From: a virus
IMG/VR virus record: IMGVR_UViG_3300025362_000005
Coordinates: 1-64,000 of that record
Length of the DNA: 64,000 nucleotides
Direction: 5' to 3' (one strand)
In this document: positions 8,691 through 17,471 of the stretch, one piece after another
Numbering within the stretch: the stretch's first letter is position 1
Layout: every line of letters begins with the position of its first letter
Translations under genes and position numbers: made by a program
The notes under the pieces: model-generated
Databases searched by the model: none
Seen by the model: the letters and a program-made list of their open reading frames with translations, nothing else
Told to the model about the DNA's origin: nothing

Positions 8691-9815
8691 TCATATAGTT
8701 CTGAAGCTGTTAAATCGGGTTTCACCATGTGCCCCCACTATTTGTACCTGCGTTTTAGTAAATAAATCCCAAAAGTAACTTTGTGCAGTAACAGTTGTAT
8801 TATTCAGTTTTTTATATACATACCCCGAATACGGTTTCTTAATAATACGGTTTATATCAGCACGACTCAACCCATACTCTATCACGTGTTCAAATGCTTG
8901 TCCACACACAGTTACATATGCTTGTATAGCTTTTTTAACATTTAAAAAATCATCTGCATATTCAGGAAAATAACTTAAAAACTCTACGTCTTCTCCACTT
9001 TGAAGCAACCCAAGTACCTTCCTAACAGTTAGAACCCCTTCCCCCTTTATATGATGAGCGAGTACGTACTCAGGAGACTTTATTTTAATTCTATTGAAAT
9101 TTTCATCACATACCACATAGCCTTCCTCATCATACCCTAGTTTAGTGCTTGCAGTTATACAATCATCAGCATTGCTAAAAGTATAACTTCGTGGACGATC
9201 AAACCCTAAAACACTTGCACCATCTTCAATACCAGTATAATTAAGTATACGACATAAGAAATACATATTAGTTTCGTCATATGGCACTACTACACGGTTA
9301 TAAACACTTACTATTTCAAAAAGATATGTAGCGTTTTTATTGAATTGCTCAAATATAGGTATCTGATTTGCATAGGTATTTAGCATGTGGTTAGTAACCA
9401 GCTCACCAAAACTATTATACTCCCCTATCTGACTCGGTAAATCACTATCAAAGGCATCTATACATCCACTAGTAGCTATACACCATTTATTGTCGTGGTA
9501 ATAAAAACGGATTAAACTGCCATCTATTTTCTCGGTAATTGTAGCAGAATTCCAATCAATAGCATGTGCTTGGGGTTCGCCTACATTAAAGAAACGATAG
9601 AATCCACGACACACAATATCGTAGGTAACAGCGTTTAAAATCACACCCCTACATTGATTTGTTAAATGACATTTAGGGGAGTTAAACTGATGATATTTCA
9701 GTAATATCAAACCGTTTTTCTCACTTATTTTCATATTGTAATCGTTTCGCAGTACCTCTAATGCATTTTCTACAGTTCTTAAAAATGTTTGCAAGTCATA
9801 ATTATCGTATTTCAT
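8691..9815 (-). CDS. rnlA: T4 Rnl1-like RNA ligase
   Basis: 374 aa. Nucleotidyl-transfer motif I is TEKIDGSLIRFYYH (Lys of KxDGS becomes adenylated), motif IIIa/IV EEGYVVCDEN and motif V RIKIKSPEYV. An N-terminal CRGVIL segment precedes motif I as in Rnl1. It would reseal tRNA cut in the anticodon loop by host defence nucleases after end healing by the kinase/phosphatase encoded immediately upstream in transcription order (9824-10675). Length equals T4 RnlA. Confidence 0.9.
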   Translation of the reverse strand: MKYDNYDLQTFLRTVENALEVLRNDYNMKISEKNGLILLKYHQFNSPKCHLTNQCRGVILNAVTYDIVCRGFYRFFNVGEPQAHAIDWNSATITEKIDGSLIRFYYHDNKWCIATSGCIDAFDSDLPSQIGEYNSFGELVTNHMLNTYANQIPIFEQFNKNATYLFEIVSVYNRVVVPYDETNMYFLCRILNYTGIEDGASVLGFDRPRSYTFSNADDCITASTKLGYDEEGYVVCDENFNRIKIKSPEYVLAHHIKGEGVLTVRKVLGLLQSGEDVEFLSYFPEYADDFLNVKKAIQAYVTVCGQAFEHVIEYGLSRADINRIIKKPYSGYVYKKLNNTTVTAQSYFWDLFTKTQVQIVGAHGETRFNSFRTI

Positions 9816-9823
9816 AAACCCTC

Positions 9824-10675
9824 CTAGAATTCAGTTAAATACATTCGTTGATCAGCGCAAAGCACAGGTAATCCGAGTTTCTTCCACATACGTACAACTG
9901 AAGGACGATCGTCAATAACCATTGTTACATTGTGCTTGTCTTTCACATAGTTTTCATACATTTCTTGTTTCACAACAGTGTCAGGTCGGTTATCTCCTTC
10001 ATCTCTCATGTACAATTCATTGTACTTAATCATGTTCTCATCTAACCACTTTATGGTAGCGTCACGCCCACTTGTGTCTCGTCCACTAAAAAGTATTAAT
10101 GTCTCTTCAGTAACAAGTGCATCAAGTATAGTTGCTATATGCCAATACACAGTGTCTTCCCCTACTTTTGTCATATCATATGGACTACGATTTCCTTTAC
10201 AAGCAAGTGTACCATCTATATCACAGATAACACAGTCATCAAGCTCTTCATCATATTCTACAACAGGTCGTTTATCCATGAACTGATTATAGGTATCTTG
10301 AATAACTTTTGCACCCACACCATTAGCTCTTTTGTTGTCTCTAGTAACACATGTCTGTACCTCTGTAGTAAATACTTCTACATTAAAACTCGCATTACAT
10401 TCATCAGCAATATCTTTCAACACATTGTAATGTTTTTGTGCTAGGTTTGTATCATCAACAACGACGTTATATCCTGTAGTGAGCCAGTGCCTTATAAGCA
10501 TATTTCTAATACGTAACACTTCTTTTTCATTGCCAGTGGTGTAACGCCCTCCATCTACCATAGCACGTAGATCGTCTTTGTTCACTCGCTTCCACTCAGT
10601 TTTTTCACAAAGCTCTTTCGCCATTTTTGTTTTCCCCGATGCTTGTAAGCCCTGTAGCATTAATAATTCTTTCAT
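9824..10675 (-). CDS. polynucleotide 5'-kinase / 3'-phosphatase
   Basis: 283 aa. The N-terminal kinase has P-loop LQGLQASGKTKMAKEL and the DDTNL lid motif. The C-terminal HAD phosphatase has VICDIDGTLACKGN, FSGRDTSGR and MVIDDRPSVV. This is the T4 PseT/Pnkp order. Start ATG at 10675 is chosen over 10690 because GGAGTAGAG is eight bases upstream and it forms an ATGA overlap with the previous gene. It pairs with the RNA ligase to heal and seal cleaved tRNA. Confidence 0.92.
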   Translation of the reverse strand: MKELLMLQGLQASGKTKMAKELCEKTEWKRVNKDDLRAMVDGGRYTTGNEKEVLRIRNMLIRHWLTTGYNVVVDDTNLAQKHYNVLKDIADECNASFNVEVFTTEVQTCVTRDNKRANGVGAKVIQDTYNQFMDKRPVVEYDEELDDCVICDIDGTLACKGNRSPYDMTKVGEDTVYWHIATILDALVTEETLILFSGRDTSGRDATIKWLDENMIKYNELYMRDEGDNRPDTVVKQEMYENYVKDKHNVTMVIDDRPSVVRMWKKLGLPVLCADQRMYLTEF

Positions 10676-11313
10676 ATCTCTACTCCACAAACAGCCCCAC
10701 CAAGATATGTGTAGTATTCAAGTAACTGACTAGGGGTAATTGTACGATCATAACTTAGTTCTAGGCTCCCAAGATGCTGTATACTCTCGTAGTATTTTGT
10801 AATTTTTCTAGGTGGGTACTTTCCCCCCTTGTATATTACTTTGCATCCTAGTAAATCTCGTAATTCTTCATTATTTAAAGGTCTGTATTGTTTAACAGGT
10901 TCTATGTACTCTGCTATAAATTTATAACGCACAGTACCCGTGCTGAATGGGTATGGGCTACTTCTACTTACTCGTAATAACTCAAAAGGTTCTATTTCAC
11001 AAATCCTTTCAAAATCCTCAAGGTAATCACTTCCATATACTTTTTTACCAATTAGCCCTGTTACTCGTTTATCAAGTGGATGACAGATAATGTCTTCTGG
11101 TTTAATATTCACTTCTTTCTCCTTTATTTTTTCTAAATAGACTTCAGCACATACATAAAGCCAATTGCTACACCCTTCTATACCGTAATTAGTAAATATA
11201 TTATGGGGGTGCATACTAACGGTTGTTTCTGTTGATACTATTGTTACTACCGCATTTTCATGCCCCGGCTGTGAACCCACATACCTTACTCTCTCACCTA
11301 TTTCAAACTTCAT
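10672..11313 (-). CDS. KOW/SH3-like two-part protein, 213 aa
   Basis: Begins MKFEIGERVRYVGSQPG, a short SH3/KOW-like strand pattern (G-[ED]-[RK]-V-x-Y-x-G) shared with 11614-12276 and 26585-27679. At about residue 68 the coding sequence contains AAGGAGAAAGAA directly before an in-frame GTG at 11112, so a shorter C-terminal product could be translated separately. Function unknown. Confidence 0.75.
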   Translation of the reverse strand: MKFEIGERVRYVGSQPGHENAVVTIVSTETTVSMHPHNIFTNYGIEGCSNWLYVCAEVYLEKIKEKEVNIKPEDIICHPLDKRVTGLIGKKVYGSDYLEDFERICEIEPFELLRVSRSSPYPFSTGTVRYKFIAEYIEPVKQYRPLNNEELRDLLGCKVIYKGGKYPPRKITKYYESIQHLGSLELSYDRTITPSQLLEYYTYLGGAVCGVEI

Positions 11314-11612
11314 TTTCCCTCCACTGCTACACTATTTATAAAATGACAATTATCAAACATTACTGGCTGTAGCCATTGAGACTTCAACACAGCTTCTAAA
11401 TCATTGGTGTGAAAGAAACCAAGTAACACATTTACATCTATTTTAGCAAATATATATTGTAGCTTTTCCCTCGATATTACTTTACCTGTCATGGTTCCGC
11501 GATAAAACACAAAGTCTTTGGCAAGTATTTTATCAGTGCCATGGGTTACATATTCCACTCCGTCTTCTTCTATAATGTCGTAGTAGTCTACTGTAACAAG
11601 TTTACGTGTCAT
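11310..11612 (-). CDS. hypothetical protein, 100 aa
   Basis: Begins MTRKLVTVDYYDIIEEDG and overlaps the next start as ATGA. Mixed alpha/beta composition, no recognised motif. Confidence 0.75.
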   Translation of the reverse strand: MTRKLVTVDYYDIIEEDGVEYVTHGTDKILAKDFVFYRGTMTGKVISREKLQYIFAKIDVNVLLGFFHTNDLEAVLKSQWLQPVMFDNCHFINSVAVEGK

Positions 11613-11613
11613 T

Positions 11614-12276
11614 TTAAATCCTTACTTCTTTTATCTGTTGCTTGATACTTAAAACTACTGCTTCAGCCTCACTTAATTCATTTTCTAACCTTTTACTTTC
11701 AGTTGTAACAGGCATGGCATACCGCCACCCCATACCATTCATTTGTCGATACCTATTTACTGCAAATTCAATAATGTATATCTGAGAGCATTTATTTGTA
11801 ACAGGGGCTATATCAGAGACATAGCATAGCATAGCACGCCCTCTAGGTAAACCCCGCATCCATTCAGGATAGTCTTTAATATCCACTGTAATATCCACTG
11901 TAACATACTCTGGTTTCACAGGGTCTAGCCATTCATCTGAGCATGTGTGTGTATCTTTTAAATTAAACTGTATAACGTATTCGTCGTTAATCTCATCACA
12001 ATATATAATCACTGCTACTTCATTATTATGTGTTATTTCACCATACCCTGTGTACACCACTTTGTCGCCTTTTCTATATTTCATTTCTTTCTCCTTAACT
12101 ATATTTAACCGACTTTCATGACATTCCCACGTATCTTTATCAGCAAACCGTATTATACATATACTTGTGTTACTGTTATAATTAGTAGAGTACCCTATTA
12201 CTGTAGCGGTTTCTCTATTTCGTCCTTTTACACAACGTCCTGTGTATTTTACTTTGTCACCTACGTTAAATTTCAT
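11614..12276 (-). CDS. tandem KOW-like protein, 220 aa, with internal start
   Basis: Two copies of a KOW-like module, MKFNVGDKVKYTG at residue 1 and MKYRKGDKVVYTG near residue 65. The second Met (ATG at 12084) follows a perfect AAGGAGAAAGAA, so the gene reads like two genes fused in frame and could give a 156-aa isoform. The C-terminal part (YPEWMRGLPRG, CYVSDI, then a coiled coil) is paralogous to the end of the protein at 26585-27679. Role unknown. Confidence 0.78.
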   Translation of the reverse strand: MKFNVGDKVKYTGRCVKGRNRETATVIGYSTNYNSNTSICIIRFADKDTWECHESRLNIVKEKEMKYRKGDKVVYTGYGEITHNNEVAVIIYCDEINDEYVIQFNLKDTHTCSDEWLDPVKPEYVTVDITVDIKDYPEWMRGLPRGRAMLCYVSDIAPVTNKCSQIYIIEFAVNRYRQMNGMGWRYAMPVTTESKRLENELSEAEAVVLSIKQQIKEVRI

Positions 12277-12500
12277 ACTGTCTCCTTTGGAAAAAGTCTA
12301 TTCATTTCGTTTGTGATAGTTTTATAGCAACTAAGGGGACTGTCTTCCCATCTCCCTATTTCCACACACAGACTAGAGTTAACTACAAGTGTGCTTATAT
12401 CCGAATTATCATACTCTATTTGATTGATAGCATCAACTACATGATGCAAAAATCCCATGTCTTCATCAATCACTAAAACCTCTAACTTACATACTTTCAT
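12273..12500 (-). CDS. hypothetical protein, 75 aa
   Basis: Begins MKVCKLEVLVIDEDMGF and is coupled by ATGA overlaps on both sides. No recognised domain. Confidence 0.7.
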   Translation of the reverse strand: MKVCKLEVLVIDEDMGFLHHVVDAINQIEYDNSDISTLVVNSSLCVEIGRWEDSPLSCYKTITNEMNRLFPKETV

Positions 12501-13063
12501 TTTCTACCCCTTTTCTTTATCTCAGCTATTTCCCAATTCTCAGGCAAGTTCTTCATTTCTTCTAAAATAGTATCAAAAGCTACGGGCTTATAATCCCAAA
12601 ACTCACAATTCATATTTAGCATCTTTCCCACAGGCGTGATGCGTGGGGTATTGTTGTGTATGTGTCCATATAGATTAAATGATGTAGCTACATGGCTTCT
12701 GTACCATGTCATCATAGGATGGTGACTTAGTGTTAAATGGTGCTCCCCAATTTTTACTACCTTTTGCATAGCCACTGAATCCCATGCTTTATGGTGAATT
12801 ACTTTCCCCATACGATGATCGTGATTACCTATTATAAGGTGCATAGTAATCCCATGTGGTTTTCGTTTCATGAACTCTAGCGCAGTAGATTGGTTCCACG
12901 CTAAATCACCTAGAATATATAAATTACTTCCCTTAGGGATATCAAATATATTTGTCATCAATACTTCATTCATTTCCTCTATAGAATCAAAAGGTCTATC
13001 CGACATTTTAATCACATTCTTATGTGAAAAGTGGGGGTCACTTAGGTAATAACTATCACTCAT
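12497..13063 (-). CDS. calcineurin-like metallophosphoesterase
   Basis: 188 aa. Metal-binding motifs in order: SDPHFSHKNVIK (DxH), YILGDLAWN (GD), LIIGNHDHRMG (GNHD), LSHHPMMTW and LYGHIHNN (GHxH). Start ATG at 13063 follows GGAGACC and overlaps the preceding stop. These small phage enzymes are phosphodiesterases or phosphatases; substrate unknown. Its place in the RNA-repair and replication operon suggests a nucleic acid or nucleotide target, which is inference. Confidence 0.88.
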   Translation of the reverse strand: MSDSYYLSDPHFSHKNVIKMSDRPFDSIEEMNEVLMTNIFDIPKGSNLYILGDLAWNQSTALEFMKRKPHGITMHLIIGNHDHRMGKVIHHKAWDSVAMQKVVKIGEHHLTLSHHPMMTWYRSHVATSFNLYGHIHNNTPRITPVGKMLNMNCEFWDYKPVAFDTILEEMKNLPENWEIAEIKKRGRK

Positions 13064-13251
13064 ATCATGGTCTCCATAAATGCTTCTGTGGTTTGCTCCC
13101 AACAACTAGGTTTAGTCCCAAATTTATCTACTGGTAATCCAAATGCATGGGCATCAGCAATTACTTTTGGGGTTAGTGCGCGAGCACAATCAAGTGCATA
13201 TAAACAAGTTTTATAAAATGGGCAAAAACTTCGGTCTCGATAACATATCAT
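13060..13251 (-). CDS. small Cys-rich protein, 63 aa
   Basis: Begins MICYRDRSFCPFYKTCLY and has five Cys in its first 22 residues (CYRDRSFC, TC, DC), a likely small metal site or disulfide cluster. A C-rich N-terminus of similar style occurs at 20632-21132 and 26585-27679. Function unknown. Confidence 0.7.
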   Translation of the reverse strand: MICYRDRSFCPFYKTCLYALDCARALTPKVIADAHAFGLPVDKFGTKPSCWEQTTEAFMETMI

Positions 13252-13274
13252 AATTTTCTCCTTTTACTATCTCT

Positions 13275-13303
13275 ATTCTACACGATACAGCAGGTTGTGT
13301 CAA
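13275..13303 (-). promoter_or_regulatory. sigma70-type promoter within the 3' end of 13278-13517
   Basis: TTGACA (13298-13303) and TAGAAT (13275-13280) are 17 bases apart on the minus strand. It would transcribe 13251 leftward through the phosphoesterase, KOW-like genes, kinase and RNA ligase. Confidence 0.55.
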
Positions 13304-13517
13304 CCCCAATTTCAAGAACTGATAAACCTTCCTGTGTTGCTAACTCATTTTCTACATAAATATAGGCAATATCCATAGTGTTCAGCTTCTTAACATTTAT
13401 CCATCGTTTGTTCTGCTTATAGCTTTTAGGCATTTCATGGTTCTCATCAACAACTATCGGACTGCCATCCTGTTTGCGTAATATCCTTCCTGTGTTGTAA
13501 TCGTATAATATAATCAA
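13278..13517 (-). CDS. hypothetical protein, 79 aa, TTG start
   Basis: Begins at TTG 13517 (reads [M]IILYDYNTGRILRKQDG) with AAAGGAC and an A7 run upstream. It overlaps the preceding gene by 71 bases in a different frame. It may be an independent gene or the C-terminal half of its neighbour joined by a frameshift at the A7 run (13518-13524). Confidence 0.6.
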   Translation of the reverse strand: MIILYDYNTGRILRKQDGSPIVVDENHEMPKSYKQNKRWINVKKLNTMDIAYIYVENELATQEGLSVLEIGVDTTCCIV

Positions 13518-13818
13518 GTTTTTTTGTCCTTTTTGTTCTCATAATTTCTACATCGTACTCAAAGTACTTTTGTTGTGCTTTTTCATCTAAAAAATCATAT
13601 AGTATCCCACCTATAATCATGCTACGTGCCATTGACTTAGCAGGTGGCAAATCCTCATATACCTTCTTCCAGTATTCGTCCCATCCACTGTCTTCATATA
13701 TGTTGTATATTTTCATTCTAAAATTATATGCATGACAAACATGACGGCTATAGTTCTGTCTAAAGTGTGTCCACGCTATTACAGACACGGCTAGTGCGAA
13801 ACCAATTACTATTATCAT
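13447..13818 (-). CDS. small membrane-anchored protein, 123 aa
   Basis: Begins MIIVIGFALAVSVIAWTHF, one predicted transmembrane segment, followed by a soluble domain. Its start overlaps the polymerase stop as ATGA. The last 24 residues lie in the overlap with the next gene and look less gene-like than the other frame there. See the A7 frameshift note. Confidence 0.65.
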   Translation of the reverse strand: MIIVIGFALAVSVIAWTHFRQNYSRHVCHAYNFRMKIYNIYEDSGWDEYWKKVYEDLPPAKSMARSMIIGGILYDFLDEKAQQKYFEYDVEIMRTKRTKKLDYIIRLQHRKDITQTGWQSDSC

Positions 13819-16800
13819 CTACTTCGTATTGCTCCCTTTTCAGCCATCTTATTCCATGGCTCTCCTACTTCTGCTTGCTCATATTTTAACTCTAATGGTA
13901 CTATAATCCATTTCCACTCATTAGTCAAGTCCTGTAAACACTCTTTTACAATAATATGAAAAAAGTCTTCTTCAGCAGGTACTACACATGCTACAATAGA
14001 GTCATGTACTTGTCCTGTTAAACGAGTATCCATTTTCAACTCTTTTAATCTCGCATCTATTCTCAAATATAAACTCAATAAACAATGAAAAGCACTACCC
14101 TGTGTTTCAATATTATGTACTTGATTACGAGTACGAAATGTTGTTGACCTAAAACCTGTATTGAAATCTATATACCCTGTTTTCAAATACCGTTTATAGT
14201 TGGCTTCTCTCCATTTACCAAATACCCCAAAGCGTTCTTCCCAAAACACTCGTTCAGCCTCCATCACTAATAACGTATATTGTCTCAACGTCTTATACCC
14301 TTTTGATGCCAAATGGATTTTGCTTTCCTTAGGCATAGTATCCCACAGCGTTTTCGCACAATTCACATAGTACGAACCAAATTGTTGACTAAAGGTAAAG
14401 CCCCCCTTTGTTGCTTGACGTTCCTCTTCTAATAAATCCTTTTCAGTTCTTAAAAATAAATCATAAGCGGTATCAGTATGCATATTGTTTAGTTCAGGAT
14501 GGGCCAAATATTCTAGCATCTGTGGGTCTTTGTGTAAACAAGCCCCTATATTCACTTCTAATGAACTAAAATCCAACTCTTCTAAAAACGTGTTCTTATC
14601 GGGAATAAACGTAGAGCGTATATACCTTTTTGCTGATTTGTTTCGTTTGGGTAAATTTTGGAAGGATATAGCTCCACTCGAAGAATTGTGTACACATATC
14701 TCGTTTGCAAAAAAGTTATGAAATTCTTCTACTTCTATATCGTATACATCTACCACTTTATTTATCCACTCTACATTCGTTATTACATGATTTCCGGGAA
14801 CAAATTCACCAAACTGATTAGCCCATTTTCTGTTGTATTCTATTCCATAAATTTCACATAGTTTTTTTAATTTATAATAATTGTGCCCTATTACTTTACT
14901 TGTATCAGTTAAACCCATAGTTTTTAAATACTTGAGTAACTTATTCTTAGAAATATATCCACCATTTTTGTCATACCTAATCTTTATGACATCATATTTT
15001 ATATTGTATAGTTTTATTGCTCTTTTCATTACATCGTAACTATACTCAGCATGAGTGGGTAGCCCTTTTGCCTTAACCAAAGCACGTATACATTGTATTT
15101 TATTTATCTTAAATCTTGGTACTGGTACATACACAATATCCCTTGCTTTTGGATGTGAGTTATCTGTAGTAAACATCATAGCATCTTTGTCATAAACATA
15201 TTTATCCAGATGTTTGGCAACCCCATGATGATACCCATGTGCTTCCTTTGTTGTTTTCATTAAATTGGTAAATGAGTTGTCTTTATGATTCCAATTCAAA
15301 TGGTGAATCACATCGTCTGTAATTAACTTCTCTTTTGAAAATTGCTCATATATTAATCTATGCTCTATTACACCTTTTCCATGTTTTAGATGCCCTGTAA
15401 AATTTAATTTATCCCCACTGCGAGAACATGATAATGTGCGTGTCTTAGCACTGTGCTTGCTATCTGCTTCTGTTCTGTGGTCTTTATCAAGTAAATGCTG
15501 TGCTTCTACATAGCTTCCGTCTATTAACCTTATTTTATGCTCAGGTGTTACATCAACATACCCACCACCATGTTTCCCACCACCTTTTACACTGTAGTGA
15601 ACACGTACCACTTCCCTGTGTCCAGTCTTCCCCGCCCACAACACTTTTCTTATAGCAGGCTGTTTCGTATCTGAAAAGCAGTAAACATAGGCCCCTTCAC
15701 GTACTTTTTCTATGGGAATACCATCAGGATGTTTTTCATTATCTTTACAAACAAGCACCTTAGTCCCTTCTGCTACGCAAGACCTGAACGTAGGCACTAC
15801 ATTGAAATTAAAACTAGGATGTATGTAATTATCAAGAGTGTTTTTCTGTATACCATCTAAATATGTTGATTTGATCTTCTCCAACTTCCTATATTTTAAT
15901 AACACATCCAAAAACTCTGAGGGCTCAATCTCCCCTAGTTTCTCCAATGCTTCTGCATCTGTTGATGGTTGTTCTTTCTTTGTGAACTTGGTCGGCGTAC
16001 AACCCATGATAGTATATAACAAATGACTTAAATCAGGAGGGGATGCATGATTAAAAGGGGTTGGTTTATCCCATAGGGCTACTTCAGGTGTCTCATACAA
16101 TATCTCATGCATTACCTCTAGTTTTACACCCACTTCTTTGAGATTACGCTCAACAGCTACAACATCTATCTTCATGCCTCTGTACTCTGTGTCAGCAAAT
16201 ACTTTTGTAGCATCCATAAACAATTTAATACCTGTTGCTATATGAGGCATAGTGGCTATAGCTTTCAACTGTGCTTCATATAACCACGCTGTGAACAAAC
16301 TATCGTATGCACAATAGGTGAGTAGTTTATCGGCAATGAGATGTAGCTCCCCTCTTTTCTTATAATAGTAGAGTTGATTAAATGCGTGTATAGTGTCTTC
16401 ATTGGATTCCCATAAATATTTTATGTCGTCATCATACCCTATTATACCAAAATGTAGAAATGACTGGTATTTTAAACTCGTGATGCCTTTAGTGTTATTT
16501 ATACAATGAGCATTTATCATAGTGTCAGCAACAATACCTTCCGGAAAACGTCCTGTCAACGCCTTACTCCATATCATCTCAAATTTAGCATTATGTGCTA
16601 CCTTAGAAGTGTCAGACTGTAAGAACTTGGTCACAATTTCTTTTATCTCAGGAGTAAGCAAAAATACAATAGATTTATGAATCGTGGCTATACTCATACA
16701 AATGACTTCATGACCCTTTCTATAGGGCTGTAGTCCAGTTGCTTCATAGTCAAAAGATTTCACCAATGGACTGTCTATCATTTCTGTTATACCTGCTATA

Positions 16801-17471
16801 ATATCCTTGGTATTACTGAGTATGTGTATTCTTTCATCAGCAAGAGTTTGGTAGTTTACAAAAGAAGTGAAACGTATTGCTTTACGAAATGCCTGCCCCA
16901 TCTTTAATAAAATTACATTGTTTCGCTTCTCTACCACGAAATCATGTACGCTATATGTGGGGTATACAATAGTGGAGCAATCTAACAACGGTATAGCATT
17001 ATTTTCTAGTTTAGCCATTTCTCCGCAAGGTGTACTATTTCCAAAAAGCACAGTCATAGCAGTAACGCCCATAGCTACTACACTTTCAAAATTATGATCG
17101 TTTATGAACGTTTTTAATCTATTCCTACAGACGGGTATCGTAGATTTGTTAAGAACTGAGTGACGGCATTGTATTGCATTTATTACACAAATATCCGAGA
17201 ACTCAATACCTGATGAAACACACAATTCTTTGAGTACTTCTAAGGTTTCTCCACTAGCAACCTTGTGGCGTCTGTCAGCAAGTCTGCTAGGACTATCTAT
17301 AACAACTAACAACTTGCTATTTACATTCCCCATAGGCACCATCTTGGGACTGTCACACTGCTTATAGAGTCCACAACTCTCACAACTATACTCCACTTCT
17401 CTCACGGTTTTAACTGCTTTAGGTTTTACTAGTGTGTCTGTCTCAGGCATTATGTCGAAAAAGCTTTCCAC
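13815..17471 (-). CDS. polA: family A DNA polymerase with UDG-like N-terminus and HNH intein
   Basis: 1218 aa precursor, 853 aa after splicing. Residues about 28-200 resemble a family 4 uracil-DNA glycosylase fold, with Cys at 30, 33, 102 and 115 spaced like its Fe-S ligands. A 3'-5' exonuclease follows (FDYEATGL with D241/E243, HNAKFEMIW, YCAYDSLFTAW). The polymerase domain has motif A LEELDFSSLEVNIG, the O-helix RQATKGGFTFSQQFG and motif C TGQVHDSIV. An intein (residues 565-929) interrupts the TFRS/SSSG.ISFQNLP motif that corresponds to TGRLSS..PNLQN. It acts with the sliding clamp encoded just upstream. Whether the UDG-like domain is catalytic is unclear. Confidence 0.95.
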   Translation of the reverse strand: MESFFDIMPETDTLVKPKAVKTVREVEYSCESCGLYKQCDSPKMVPMGNVNSKLLVVIDSPSRLADRRHKVASGETLEVLKELCVSSGIEFSDICVINAIQCRHSVLNKSTIPVCRNRLKTFINDHNFESVVAMGVTAMTVLFGNSTPCGEMAKLENNAIPLLDCSTIVYPTYSVHDFVVEKRNNVILLKMGQAFRKAIRFTSFVNYQTLADERIHILSNTKDIIAGITEMIDSPLVKSFDYEATGLQPYRKGHEVICMSIATIHKSIVFLLTPEIKEIVTKFLQSDTSKVAHNAKFEMIWSKALTGRFPEGIVADTMINAHCINNTKGITSLKYQSFLHFGIIGYDDDIKYLWESNEDTIHAFNQLYYYKKRGELHLIADKLLTYCAYDSLFTAWLYEAQLKAIATMPHIATGIKLFMDATKVFADTEYRGMKIDVVAVERNLKEVGVKLEVMHEILYETPEVALWDKPTPFNHASPPDLSHLLYTIMGCTPTKFTKKEQPSTDAEALEKLGEIEPSEFLDVLLKYRKLEKIKSTYLDGIQKNTLDNYIHPSFNFNVVPTFRSCVAEGTKVLVCKDNEKHPDGIPIEKVREGAYVYCFSDTKQPAIRKVLWAGKTGHREVVRVHYSVKGGGKHGGGYVDVTPEHKIRLIDGSYVEAQHLLDKDHRTEADSKHSAKTRTLSCSRSGDKLNFTGHLKHGKGVIEHRLIYEQFSKEKLITDDVIHHLNWNHKDNSFTNLMKTTKEAHGYHHGVAKHLDKYVYDKDAMMFTTDNSHPKARDIVYVPVPRFKINKIQCIRALVKAKGLPTHAEYSYDVMKRAIKLYNIKYDVIKIRYDKNGGYISKNKLLKYLKTMGLTDTSKVIGHNYYKLKKLCEIYGIEYNRKWANQFGEFVPGNHVITNVEWINKVVDVYDIEVEEFHNFFANEICVHNSSSGAISFQNLPKRNKSAKRYIRSTFIPDKNTFLEELDFSSLEVNIGACLHKDPQMLEYLAHPELNNMHTDTAYDLFLRTEKDLLEEERQATKGGFTFSQQFGSYYVNCAKTLWDTMPKESKIHLASKGYKTLRQYTLLVMEAERVFWEERFGVFGKWREANYKRYLKTGYIDFNTGFRSTTFRTRNQVHNIETQGSAFHCLLSLYLRIDARLKELKMDTRLTGQVHDSIVACVVPAEEDFFHIIVKECLQDLTNEWKWIIVPLELKYEQAEVGEPWNKMAEKGAIRSR
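14685..15779 (-). mobile_element. PolA intein (365 aa) with HNH homing endonuclease
   Basis: It begins with Cys565 (CVAEGTKVLV), has block B YVDVTPEHKIRL, and ends FFANEICVHN followed by Ser, so it has the Cys1, HN and Ser+1 residues of a class 1 intein. The insert between splicing blocks holds an HNH nuclease (IEHRLIYEQF, VIHHLNWNHKDNSFTNL). Removing the codons joins TFRS to SSSGAISFQNLP exactly at the conserved polymerase motif. Confidence 0.92.
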
